A model generated the notes under the pieces. It saw only the letters and a program-made list of their open reading frames with translations, was not told the DNA's origin and ran no database searches. Positions 1 through 8,268 of a stretch of 64,000 nucleotides of DNA are shown here, in pieces. Origin of the DNA: CADEED01 sp036274075 (GTDB lineage Bacteria > Pseudomonadota > Gammaproteobacteria > Steroidobacterales > Steroidobacteraceae). Every line of letters begins with the position of its first letter. The first letter of the stretch is position 1. The DNA is taken from assembly GCA_036274075.1 (NCBI GenBank), contig DASUGK010000056.1, positions 1 through 64,000 of the forward strand, written 5' to 3'. Position numbers and translations under genes: made by a program.

Positions 1-752
1 CCGTCGGTCAGCGCCGCGGGTCCCGGCTGCAGGATGATCGACGACTTGATCTCGTGGAGCTGCCCGTCGCGCACCGCCGGCACGCCGCTCCAGCCCGGCC
101 GCGCCGCCACGCGCTCCGGGCGGAATTTCTTGCCGCACCACGAGCCGAAGATCACATCCGGCGAACGCCGCACCACTTCCATCGGGTCGGCGATGATGCG
201 GTTCCTGCCCAGCGGCTCGCGCGCGAGCTCGGGAAAACAATCGTCGCCGCCCGCGAGGCCGATGAGCTCCGATACCCAGCGAATGCCGGAGATCTGCGGC
301 TCGTCCCATTCCTCGAAATACACCCGCGGGCGGCGCGCGAACCGTGCCGCGCTGCTGCGGATCTTCTCCAGCCCGGACTCGAGTTCGGCGACCAGTGACT
401 CCGCTTTCGGCGCGCACCCCACCATGCCGCCCAATGTCGCGATCATGCGCAGGATTTCCGCCACGCTGCGGTGATTGAACACGTGCACTTCGATGCCGGC
501 GCGGATCAGCTCGGCGGCGATGTCGGCCTGCAGGTCCGAGAATCCCAGCACCAGGTCCGGCTCGAGCTCCACGATCCTGTCGATCTTCGCGCTGGTGAAG
601 GCCGAGACCTTGGGCTTCTCGCGCCTTGCGCGGGGCGGCCGCACCGTGAATCCCGAGATGCCGACGATGCGCCGCTCCTCGCCCAGCAGGTAGAGCGTCT
701 CGGTGGTCTCCTCGGTGAGACACACGATGCGTGCGGGGTAGGAACCGGCCAT
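1..752 (-). CDS. Cobalamin-binding (BtuF-like) protein, 3' end outside window
   Basis: This minus-strand reading frame starts at an ATG at 752 and stays open to base 1, so the C-terminus lies outside the window. The 250 visible residues look like a Peripla_BP_2 (BtuF/FecB-like) fold: an opening RIVCLTEETTETLYLLG, then the family-typical LEPDLVLGFSD and a later SPDVIFGSWCGKK. There is no signal peptide: the protein begins MAGSYPARIVCLT. Members of this family annotated as cobalamin-binding proteins often lack an export signal, so a cytoplasmic or otherwise unusual role is possible. I see no neighbouring ABC permease or ATPase gene. The family is fairly secure; the ligand is inferred. Confidence 0.7.
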   Translation of the reverse strand, partial: MAGSYPARIVCLTEETTETLYLLGEERRIVGISGFTVRPPRARREKPKVSAFTSAKIDRIVELEPDLVLGFSDLQADIAAELIRAGIEVHVFNHRSVAEILRMIATLGGMVGCAPKAESLVAELESGLEKIRSSAARFARRPRVYFEEWDEPQISGIRWVSELIGLAGGDDCFPELAREPLGRNRIIADPMEVVRRSPDVIFGSWCGKKFRPERVAARPGWSGVPAVRDGQLHEIKSSIILQPGPAALTD

Positions 753-805
753 GCGCGCCAATCTAATCGTGACAGCGTCCGGGCGGCCACATATTCTTGC
801 GGCCG

Positions 806-2110
806 ATGATCGTCGCGTTCTGGAACTGGCTCGACCGCTATCTCTTCGGCGAGTTTTCCGAGGGGAATACGCCGGGCGGGCTCACGTTGCGCCTGCTGCG
901 TTACCCCTATGCCATCCTGCGCGACCTGTCGCGCGGCCAGATCAATCTTTACGCGATGGGCCTGGTGTACGCCACGCTGCTGTCGCTGATCCCGCTGCTG
1001 GCCTTCGCCTTCGCCATCCTCAAGGCCTTCGGCGCGCACCGCGAGCTGGAGCCGCTGATCCTCGAGTTCTTCAAGCCGGTGGGTGACCACGCGGCGGAGC
1101 TCACCCAGCGGGTCATGCAGTTCGCCGACAATGTCAGCACCGGCGTGGTCGGCTCGCTGGGCCTGGCGCTGCTGCTCTGGACCTTGTTAGGCACCATCAA
1201 GAAGGTCGAGGACAGCTTCAACTTCCTGTGGCGCGTGGAGCACGCGCGCAGCTTCGCGCGCCGCGTCACCGAGTACATCGCGCTGCTCATCGTGGGGCCG
1301 GTGGTGGTGGTGGGCTTCATCGGGCTGTCGCATCGCGCGCTCGACAGCGCCACCGCGGGATTCGGCCAATACGTGCCGTTCTGGGACCGCATGACCACCT
1401 GGATGACGGTGCAGGCGGCGCCGCTGCTCATGGTCATGGCCATCTTCACGGCCGTGTACATGTTCGTGCCCAACACCAGGGTGAAGTGGAAGTCGGCGGT
1501 CATCGGCGGCGTCACGGCCGGCGTTCTCTGGGTCGTGGTCGGCAAGCTGTTCACCGCCTTCGTGGTGTACACGACGAGGCTGTCGGTGGTGTACGCGGGC
1601 TTCGCCATCATCGTGGCCGCGTTGTTGTGGACTTACTTCGGCTGGCTGATCCTGCTGATCGGCGCTCAGCTGTCGTTCTACGTGCAGAACCGCAATTACC
1701 TGCGCCTCGGGCTCACCGAGCTGCGGCTGTCAGCCGTGCAGCGCGAGCAGCTCACGTTGCGCGTGATGTACCTGATCGCGCATTCCTACCACGATGGCAA
1801 GAAGCGCTGGACGGTGGACGGCCTGTCGCATGAGCTCGGCATGCCCGGCATCGCGCTGTCGCGCATCGTGAATGCGCTCGAGGACTCGGGCCTGGTCACG
1901 CTGGCGGATGACGAGACGCTGCTGCCGGCGCGCGATCTCGGCAAGATCACCATCCAGGAAATCATCGACATCGCACGCAACGAGAAAGCCGGACAGGTCG
2001 CGCCGCGGCCGTTCAAGGTGCCCGCGGTCGACAGCATCAGCTCGAAGATGGACGACGCCTGGCGCCGCAGCTGCGGCGACACCACCCTCCGCGACCTCGT
2101 CGAACAATAA
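806..2110 (+). CDS. YihY/BrkB family inner-membrane protein with C-terminal winged-helix-like domain
   Basis: A polytopic membrane protein of 434 residues in the YihY (UPF0761, formerly misnamed ribonuclease BN) family. Family features are the early INLYAMGLVYATLLSLIPLL helix region, a GTIKKVEDSFNFLWRV segment and several long hydrophobic helices up to about residue 290. The last 140 residues are soluble and resemble a winged-helix domain (DGLSHELGMPGIALSRIVNA followed by LEDSGLVTLADD), an arrangement seen in longer proteobacterial members. The frame opens further upstream at a TTG (797), but the ATG at 806 leads directly into MIVAFWNWLDRYLFG and is preferred. The cellular function is not established. 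It is transcribed divergently from the cobalamin-binding gene. Confidence 0.85.
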   Translation: MIVAFWNWLDRYLFGEFSEGNTPGGLTLRLLRYPYAILRDLSRGQINLYAMGLVYATLLSLIPLLAFAFAILKAFGAHRELEPLILEFFKPVGDHAAELTQRVMQFADNVSTGVVGSLGLALLLWTLLGTIKKVEDSFNFLWRVEHARSFARRVTEYIALLIVGPVVVVGFIGLSHRALDSATAGFGQYVPFWDRMTTWMTVQAAPLLMVMAIFTAVYMFVPNTRVKWKSAVIGGVTAGVLWVVVGKLFTAFVVYTTRLSVVYAGFAIIVAALLWTYFGWLILLIGAQLSFYVQNRNYLRLGLTELRLSAVQREQLTLRVMYLIAHSYHDGKKRWTVDGLSHELGMPGIALSRIVNALEDSGLVTLADDETLLPARDLGKITIQEIIDIARNEKAGQVAPRPFKVPAVDSISSKMDDAWRRSCGDTTLRDLVEQ

Positions 2111-2116
2111 CCGGGG

Positions 2117-3262
2117 TTAGCGCCAGAGTTTGCGGGTGGCGAGGCGCGCGCCTTCGGCCATGGCGGCGAGCTTGAGGTAGACGATGTCGGGATCGACGGC
2201 GCCGAAGCCGGCGAAGGTGCTGAAGCCGCAGTCGGAACCCGCCATCACGCGCTCGCGGCCGACGATGTCGGCGAAGCGCAGCAGCCGCTCGGCCACCAGC
2301 TCCGGGTGCTCCACGTAGTTGGTCGTCGAGCTCAGCACGCCCGGGACCAGGATCTTGTCGTCCGGCAGCTTCGCATCGCGGAACACGGTCCACTCGTGCG
2401 CATGCCGCGGATTCGCGGCTTCGAACAGCAGCGCCTGCGGCTTGGCCTTCAGCAACACGGGCAGCAGGTCGCGCATCGGCACGTCGTGGTGGTGCGGTCC
2501 CTCGTAGTTGCCCCAGCAGCAATGCATGCGCACGCGCGCCGCGGGCACGTTGCGCAGCGCGTGGTTGAGCACCTCGACGTGCCGCGCGGCCCGCTCGAGG
2601 TATTCGGCCACGGTGGCGTGCCGGTACATGGTGTGCCGTCCCATGCCGAGATCCGGCGCGTCGATCTGCACCAGGAAACCGGCCGCGACGATGGCCTCGT
2701 ATTCGACGCGCAGCGCCTCGGCCACGGCCTCGAGGTACTCGTCCGCGGTCTTGTAGAAATCGTTCGGCTGGAACAGCGCGATGACGCCGGGCGAAGCCGC
2801 GTTGAGGAAGGCATCGGCCGGCTTGCCCGCATCCACGGCGCGCTTGAAGTTGCGCAGGTCCTCGTCGATGGGCTCGAGAGTCTTGGTGCGGATCTCGCCG
2901 ACGCAACGCGGCCGGCGATATTTCGCGGTGGATCCCAGCTTCGCGAGTTTCTCCAGCAACCGCGGAAACTCGACCAGGTCCTGCCCCGGCTCGCGCGGCG
3001 TGTCGCCGTCGAAGCCCGTGAAGCGATCCGCGACATAGGTGGCGTAGCTGATCTTGCTCATCTCGCCGTCGCTGACCACGTCGATGCCCGCGGCCACCTG
3101 CCGCTTCACCACCTCGACGGTGGCATCGGCGATGACGCGCGCCGCGGCTGCGGGGTCGCCGATCGTGCCGTGCTCGCGTCCGAACAACACGTCGGTGACC
3201 GCCTGCGAGCGCGGCAGGCTGCCGACATGTGTCGTCAGGATGCGATCGGTGCTGGTGCGCAT
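2117..3262 (-). CDS. MetE C-terminal-type zinc methyl/alkyl-transferase (paralogue 1)
   Basis: A 381-residue protein corresponding only to the catalytic C-terminal half of cobalamin-independent methionine synthase (COG0620). It opens with ILTTHVGSLPRS. All expected zinc/thiol ligands are present: His247 and Cys249 in RVRMHCCW, Glu281 in LLFEAANP, and Cys345 in AGSDCGF. The N-terminal folate-binding half of true MetE is missing, so both the alkyl donor and the thiol acceptor are open; epoxyalkane:CoM transferase is a known relative of this fold. The ATG at 3262 overlaps the TGA of the VOC gene (ATGA), which decides the start over a TTG one codon upstream. It is the last gene of the six-gene catabolic operon. 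Confidence 0.85.
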   Translation of the reverse strand: MRTSTDRILTTHVGSLPRSQAVTDVLFGREHGTIGDPAAAARVIADATVEVVKRQVAAGIDVVSDGEMSKISYATYVADRFTGFDGDTPREPGQDLVEFPRLLEKLAKLGSTAKYRRPRCVGEIRTKTLEPIDEDLRNFKRAVDAGKPADAFLNAASPGVIALFQPNDFYKTADEYLEAVAEALRVEYEAIVAAGFLVQIDAPDLGMGRHTMYRHATVAEYLERAARHVEVLNHALRNVPAARVRMHCCWGNYEGPHHHDVPMRDLLPVLLKAKPQALLFEAANPRHAHEWTVFRDAKLPDDKILVPGVLSSTTNYVEHPELVAERLLRFADIVGRERVMAGSDCGFSTFAGFGAVDPDIVYLKLAAMAEGARLATRKLWR

Positions 3263-3798
3263 CAACGATAGTTGTTGTTCGAGGTGTGGTCGCCCGCCAG
3301 CCAGCGCTTGAGCTCCGAATGCGCCTTGGCGCGCGCATCACGGTTGATCTTCGCCACGTCCGGATGATCGAGCGTGAACTCGACGATCATGCCGTTCGGG
3401 TCCGTGACGTACACCGAACGGCAGTAGCCGTGCTCGAGCACGAACGACTGCGGCTCCTGGTAGCCGGCGTCCTTGAGCCGCTTCTCGATGCCCGCCTGGG
3501 TTTCCCTGTCGACGTTGAGCGCGATGTGGTGGAAAGGCGTGAACGGCATCTGCGGGCCGAACTGCTCCTGGTCGCTCTTCTCCGCGAACTGGAAGAACGC
3601 CAGCGCACCGCCGTCACCCAGGCCGAAGAAGCAGTGTGCGTAGGTGCGCTCGGCGCCGAACAGCAAGTCCTTCTCGCACCAGGTCGCCAGCAGCGGCAGG
3701 CCGATGACTTCCTCGTAGAACTTGCGCGTGGCCTCGAGATCCTTCGAGACGTAGGCGGTGTGGTGCAGCCGTGATGGCAGGGATGCGTTGGTGGCCAT
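3262..3798 (-). CDS. VOC-family (glyoxalase/extradiol dioxygenase-like) protein
   Basis: A 178-residue protein of the vicinal-oxygen-chelate superfamily with two beta-alpha-beta-beta-beta modules. The first opens with LHHTAYVSKDLEATRKFYEE and the second with FHHIALNVDRETQ. It ends with the typical DPNGMIVEFTLDHP. Likely metal ligands are His13, His91 and Glu140, so the metal site appears intact. Such proteins act as isomerases, lyases or ring-cleaving dioxygenases; the substrate cannot be read from the sequence. It sits 15 nt downstream of the TonB-receptor gene and overlaps the following MetE-like gene by four bases, so it is translated as part of the catabolic operon. Confidence 0.85.
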   Translation of the reverse strand: MATNASLPSRLHHTAYVSKDLEATRKFYEEVIGLPLLATWCEKDLLFGAERTYAHCFFGLGDGGALAFFQFAEKSDQEQFGPQMPFTPFHHIALNVDRETQAGIEKRLKDAGYQEPQSFVLEHGYCRSVYVTDPNGMIVEFTLDHPDVAKINRDARAKAHSELKRWLAGDHTSNNNYR

Positions 3799-3813
3799 GA
3801 CTCTCTACTCCGC

Positions 3814-6033
3814 TCAGAAGTTGTAACTGAATTCCAGGCCATACCGCAGCGGCAGGGCCCGGAACAGGAATCCGCCCGGCGAGAACTCGGCGTTGTACTC
3901 CTCGTCGGTGAGGTTCTGCGACCAGGCGGTGACGGCCCATTTCTCGCCGGCCACGCCGAGGCGCAGGTCCACGAGATCGATGGGATCACGCGTGGTCGTA
4001 TTGTACGGCTCCCACCAGGTCCTTCCGACGTGGCGGTAATCGGCGCGCAGCGTGAAATCCAAGGCGTCGGTGATGGGCTGGCGCCACTGGGCGCCGAGGT
4101 TGTAAGTGACGTCCGAAACCAGCGGCGCCTCGTTGCCAATCACCGAGGGATCTTCCATGTCGGTGATTTCGCTGTGCGTGTACCCATAGCTGCCGAACAG
4201 CTCGAGGTTGTCGGTCACCCGGCCGCTGATCTCGAACTCGGCGCCGTAATAGTCCGCGTCGAGGTTGCCGAGGTTCTGCGTCGAGTTCGCCGCGAGGAAC
4301 ACGAAGAAGTAGCCGTTCGTCGACTGGGTGTCGAACAGCGACAGGCCGATGTTCATGCGCCGATCCAGGAACTGGCCCTTGAAGCCGACTTCCCAGGTCT
4401 CCGCGACCTCGGCCTCGAAGATGTCGTTGACGCCCGCGATACCGCTGGCGTCGGCCACCGCGCCCACTCCCGTCTGGTTGAAGCCGCCGCTGCGGAAGCC
4501 GCGGCTCCAGCCGCCGTAGAAGGTCAGGTCGTCGCTGGGCTTGTAGCGGAACGTGAGCTTGGGCTGGAGCTCGCTGAAGGTCTCGGTGCGCACTTCACCC
4601 GTGGACGCCGAAGGATCGGGCAGGAAGGCCGGTGGTGTGTCGGTGGTGTTCTCGCGCTTGTCCTGGTCGTAGCGCAGCGCGAAGTCGAGCTCGAATGCCT
4701 CGTCGAGCTCGATCACCACGTCGCCGAACACGGCCCAGGCATTGTTGTCCTGCGTGTCGGCGAGGAACGTGGCGCTCGGGTTGTTCCCCGTGAGCCGCGG
4801 TTCGCGATACACCGGAAAAACGCCCGTGCCGTCATCCACCATGTTGCCGGTGGAGATGAAGCGGTCGGTGTGCACGAAGTAGCCGCCGAGGATCCAGCGG
4901 ATCTTGCCTTCATCGGACGACGTGAAGCGCAGCTCCTGGCTCCAGGACGACAGGTCCAGGAACTGGCTCTGGTTCAGGTCGAAGCCCATCAGCGCGTTGA
5001 AGATCGAGTTGGCCGCCGGGCGGAAATCATAGGCGTCGCCGGTGATGATCTCCTCGGTGGAGTTGTAGGCCGACACCGAGGTCAGCGTGCCGCCGCCCAT
5101 GTCAAAGTTGAGGCGCAGCGCACCCGTGAACAGGTCGCGATCGTCGATGCCCGTCTGGTCGACCTGGATGGGGCTGGTGACATCGTTGGCATTGGGCGGC
5201 GTCGTGAAGGTGCTGAAGGGATTCGCCTCGTCGTCGCGCGGAATCACGAAGTAGAAGCCGCGCGTGTCGAGGTTCTCGTACGACAGCCGCAGGTCGCCCG
5301 AGAACGTCTCGCTGGGCTTGAAGTCGAGACGCACGCGCGCGGACAGGCTCTCCACGGGATCGGCCTTGCCGCCGAGGAAGGTGCTCGGCAGGAAGCCGTC
5401 GGTGTCGTAGTAATTCACCGAGGCCCGGTAACCCAGGCTGTCGGTGATGGGCCCGCTGATGCCGGCCTGCACGCGCATCGAGTTCTCGTTGCCGTAGCCG
5501 AGCTTCACGCGGCCTTCGAACTCGTCACCCGGTTCCTGTGTCGTGATGATGATGGCACCGCCGATGGCATTGCGGCCGTACACCGCGCCCTGCGGTCCCT
5601 TCAGCACTTCGATCTGGTCGATGTCGAACAGCTCCTGGTTGAACTCCGCGGGGTTGGTTTCGAGCACGCCGTCGACCAGCACCGCCACCGAGGGTTCGCT
5701 GTTGCGCGCCTGCGAGATGCCGCGGATCACGACGAAGGCGTTGCCGGCGTTCTGCGTTTCCACCAGCGTCATGTTGGGCACGCGCGCGATGAAGTCGGCG
5801 GGCCGGTCGATGCCCGCCGCCTCGATGTTCTCGGCGGTGAACACGTTGACCGTCATCGGGACGTCCTTGAACGTCTCGCTGCGCCGGCGGGCGGTGACCA
5901 GGACTTCGTCCAGTTCCTCGCTGGACGCCGGTGTTGCGTCCTGCGCCGGGGCCGGTGCGGGCATGCCCGCCATGGCGGCCGCGACGGCGGCACCGATGAG
6001 TCCCAGCGAAGACAACTTTTTCGAAAGCTGCAT
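3814..6033 (-). CDS. TonB-dependent outer-membrane receptor
   Basis: A 739-residue TonB-dependent receptor. It has an N-terminal signal peptide (MQLSKKLSSLGLIGAAVAAAMA, about 31 residues), a TonB box (DEVLVTAR, near residue 42), a plug domain with VLKGPQGAVYGRNAIGGAI, and a 22-strand-type barrel ending in aromatic LRYGLEFSYNF. It resembles the large sphingomonad/Steroidobacter-type receptors used for organic substrates rather than a recognised siderophore receptor; no Fur-like site is visible because the gene lies inside an operon, 9 nt after the second MetE-like gene and 15 nt before the VOC gene. This placement suggests it imports the compound degraded by its neighbours. Confidence 0.9.
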   Translation of the reverse strand: MQLSKKLSSLGLIGAAVAAAMAGMPAPAPAQDATPASSEELDEVLVTARRRSETFKDVPMTVNVFTAENIEAAGIDRPADFIARVPNMTLVETQNAGNAFVVIRGISQARNSEPSVAVLVDGVLETNPAEFNQELFDIDQIEVLKGPQGAVYGRNAIGGAIIITTQEPGDEFEGRVKLGYGNENSMRVQAGISGPITDSLGYRASVNYYDTDGFLPSTFLGGKADPVESLSARVRLDFKPSETFSGDLRLSYENLDTRGFYFVIPRDDEANPFSTFTTPPNANDVTSPIQVDQTGIDDRDLFTGALRLNFDMGGGTLTSVSAYNSTEEIITGDAYDFRPAANSIFNALMGFDLNQSQFLDLSSWSQELRFTSSDEGKIRWILGGYFVHTDRFISTGNMVDDGTGVFPVYREPRLTGNNPSATFLADTQDNNAWAVFGDVVIELDEAFELDFALRYDQDKRENTTDTPPAFLPDPSASTGEVRTETFSELQPKLTFRYKPSDDLTFYGGWSRGFRSGGFNQTGVGAVADASGIAGVNDIFEAEVAETWEVGFKGQFLDRRMNIGLSLFDTQSTNGYFFVFLAANSTQNLGNLDADYYGAEFEISGRVTDNLELFGSYGYTHSEITDMEDPSVIGNEAPLVSDVTYNLGAQWRQPITDALDFTLRADYRHVGRTWWEPYNTTTRDPIDLVDLRLGVAGEKWAVTAWSQNLTDEEYNAEFSPGGFLFRALPLRYGLEFSYNF

Positions 6034-6042
6034 GTGACACTC

Positions 6043-7092
6043 CTAGGCGGCGCGCGACAGTTCTGCGCGCATGATCGCGGCGCCTGCGACCATGGCTTTG
6101 AGTTTTCCGAGGGCGGTTTCACGCGGCAGGTATTTCATGCCGCAATCGGGAGCGAGGATGATGTTCGCCGCGGACACGTGCGGCAGCGCACGGCGGATGC
6201 GCGCGGCCACGGTCTCCGGCGTCTCGACGCCGGGATCCGCGAGATCGAGCACGCCCAGGAGGATCTTCTTGTCCTTGAGCGGCACCAGCGCGCTGCAATC
6301 GAGTTTCGATTGCGCGGTTTCCACCGACACCTGCTTGCAGGGGCAACCCGCCAGCTCGCCGAGGAAAGAATATCCCGAGGGCCGCGCATGAATGATCGCG
6401 GCGTAACCGAAGCAGATGTGCACGGCCGTCGTGCCGGTGACACCATCCAGCGCCTGGTTGAGCGCCTTGAGCCCGAAGGCGCGCGCCTCTTCGGGCCGCG
6501 CCTGCATGTAGGGTTCGTCGATCTGCACGACGTTGGCGCCGGCCGCGAACAGGTCGCGTATCTCGGCATTGACCGCCTTCGCGTAGTCCATGGCAGCCGC
6601 TTCGCGGCTGCCGCCGTAGTAGTCGATCTGCGCCTGCTGCGCCATCGTGAACGGACCGGGCACCGTGACCTTCACCGGCTTGCGCGTGTGCGCCTGCAGG
6701 AACTTCAGGTCGTCGACCTGCACCGCGTGCTTGCGGCGGATGGGGCCCACCACGCGCGGCACGGGATTCGGATGCCCACTGCGATCCAGCGCCGTGCCCG
6801 GGTTGTCGAGGTCCACGCCTTCGAGCGCGGTGGCGAAGCGGTTGGAATAACTCTCGCGGCGGATCTCGCCGTCGGTGACGATGTCGAGGCCGGCCTCTTC
6901 CTGCATGCGGATGGCCAGCACCGTGGCGTCGTCCTGCGCCTCGGCGAGGAAGGGCTCCGGCACGCGCCACAATTCGCGCGCCCGCACGCGCGGCGGGAAT
7001 CTGCCGGCGAGTTTCTGCCGGTCGATGAGCCACTCGGGTTGCGGCAGGCTGCCGACCAGCGTGGTTGGAAACAGTCTGCGGTCGTCGTTCAC
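6043..7092 (-). CDS. MetE C-terminal-type zinc methyl/alkyl-transferase (paralogue 2)
   Basis: A 349-residue protein of the same COG0620 fold as the gene ending the operon, but clearly divergent from it. It starts RLFPTTLVGSLPQPEW and keeps the zinc ligands His225 and Cys227 (AVHICFGY), Glu258 (QVSVETAQ) and Cys317 (LAPDCGMKYLPRE). The folate-binding N-terminal half of MetE is absent. PGPFTM near residue 145 and IDEPYM near 191 are typical of the family barrel. It lies 9 nt downstream of the CoA-transferase gene and 9 nt upstream of the TonB receptor. A role in transferring a methyl or alkyl group from the imported substrate to a thiol is inferred; methionine synthesis is possible but fits the context less well. 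Confidence 0.85.
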   Translation of the reverse strand: MNDDRRLFPTTLVGSLPQPEWLIDRQKLAGRFPPRVRARELWRVPEPFLAEAQDDATVLAIRMQEEAGLDIVTDGEIRRESYSNRFATALEGVDLDNPGTALDRSGHPNPVPRVVGPIRRKHAVQVDDLKFLQAHTRKPVKVTVPGPFTMAQQAQIDYYGGSREAAAMDYAKAVNAEIRDLFAAGANVVQIDEPYMQARPEEARAFGLKALNQALDGVTGTTAVHICFGYAAIIHARPSGYSFLGELAGCPCKQVSVETAQSKLDCSALVPLKDKKILLGVLDLADPGVETPETVAARIRRALPHVSAANIILAPDCGMKYLPRETALGKLKAMVAGAAIMRAELSRAA

Positions 7093-7101
7093 GTCAGTTC
7101 C

Positions 7102-8259
7102 TCAAGCACTGGCCCACTTGCGGCCGCCGGACAGCGCCGCGCGGATCGCGGCGCCGTGCTGGTCGAGCAGCGGCGCGGCGTTCACGGAGCGCGCGTGGTC
7201 GCCGTCGAACTGCACGGCGGGCCGCACCGCGTCGCGGCCCCCCTGCTGCGCGCCATTCACCGGCACGATCAGGCCCAAATGCCCGACCTGCGGATCCTCG
7301 ACCACGGCGTCGATGCCGTTGATGGGCGCATGCGGCACGTCGTTGTCGCTGAGGCGCGCGCACCATTCCGCCTGCGTGCGGCGGCGGAAGCGGCTGTCGA
7401 GCTCCGTGCCCAGCGCTTCATAGTTGGCGATGCGCGACAGGCGTTCATTGAAACGCGCGTCGCGCGTGAACTCGTCCGCGTCCAGCGCCTTCACCAGGCC
7501 GAGCCAGAATTTCTCCAGCGACGACAGATGGATCGCGATGAGCTTGCCGTCCGAGGTGCGCAGGATGTAGGCCTGCGCGAGGCGCGGCCGGTCGGATGAC
7601 TTGGGCACCGTGCCGAGCGCGAAATACGCGGCGAAGGGTTCGACGGCGAAATGCGCCATGGCCTCGAGCATCGAGACTTCCACCAGCTTGCCGCGTCCGG
7701 TGCCGGCGCGTTCCAGCAGGGCACCGAGCACGCCGATCGAGGCGTAGATGCCGGTGATGGCGTCGGCCAGCGCCGGCCCGAGGAAACGCGGGCGGTCTTC
7801 GTCGACCACCACGCTCAGGAATCCCGACAGCGCCTGCGCCACGGAGTCGTAGCTGGGCCGTTCGACGTACGGACCGCTGCCACCGAAGCCGCTGATCGAG
7901 CAGTACACCAGCCGCGGGTTGAGCTCGCGCAACCGCGCCGGTCCCGCGCCCAGCTTGTCCGCGGTGCCCGGGCGGAAATTCTGGATGTAGACGTCGGCCT
8001 CGCTCACCAGCCGGTCGAACAGGTCGCGGTCTGTGGGCTGCTTGAGGTCGCAGACGATGCTGCGCTTGTTGCGGTTGTAGGCCTGGAAGTGCGGCGAATA
8101 GAGGCCGCCCTGGTAGGCGCGGTACGGGTCGCCGCCGGGGCTTTCGATCTTGATCACGTCGGCGCCGAGGTCGGCGAGCATCATGCCGGCGCACGGCCCG
8201 GTGATGAACGTGCCCTGCTCCACGATCTTCACGCCGCGCAGTACGGGTTGCAGTGCCAT
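7102..8259 (-). CDS. CaiB/BaiF family CoA-transferase
   Basis: A 385-residue family III CoA-transferase. The start is typical (LRGVKIVEQGTFITGPCAG, then MLADLGADVIKIE), followed by GGDPYR and NRNKRSIVCDL. The candidate catalytic aspartate is Asp166 in GPALADAITGIYA. These enzymes move CoA from a donor acyl-CoA to a carboxylic acid without pyrophosphate release. The gene lies 9 nt downstream of the citryl-CoA-lyase-like gene, suggesting the two work in sequence: CoA activation of a hydroxy acid, then C-C cleavage of the thioester. The actual acid is not evident. Confidence 0.9.
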   Translation of the reverse strand: MALQPVLRGVKIVEQGTFITGPCAGMMLADLGADVIKIESPGGDPYRAYQGGLYSPHFQAYNRNKRSIVCDLKQPTDRDLFDRLVSEADVYIQNFRPGTADKLGAGPARLRELNPRLVYCSISGFGGSGPYVERPSYDSVAQALSGFLSVVVDEDRPRFLGPALADAITGIYASIGVLGALLERAGTGRGKLVEVSMLEAMAHFAVEPFAAYFALGTVPKSSDRPRLAQAYILRTSDGKLIAIHLSSLEKFWLGLVKALDADEFTRDARFNERLSRIANYEALGTELDSRFRRRTQAEWCARLSDNDVPHAPINGIDAVVEDPQVGHLGLIVPVNGAQQGGRDAVRPAVQFDGDHARSVNAAPLLDQHGAAIRAALSGGRKWASA

Positions 8260-8268
8260 GCGCGCGCC

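Noticed and set aside
4030..7599. A 1189-codon open frame on the plus strand
   Set aside because: It is antisense to the TonB receptor, MetE-like and CoA-transferase genes, has Arg/His/Val-biased composition and no domain; a GC-driven shadow frame.
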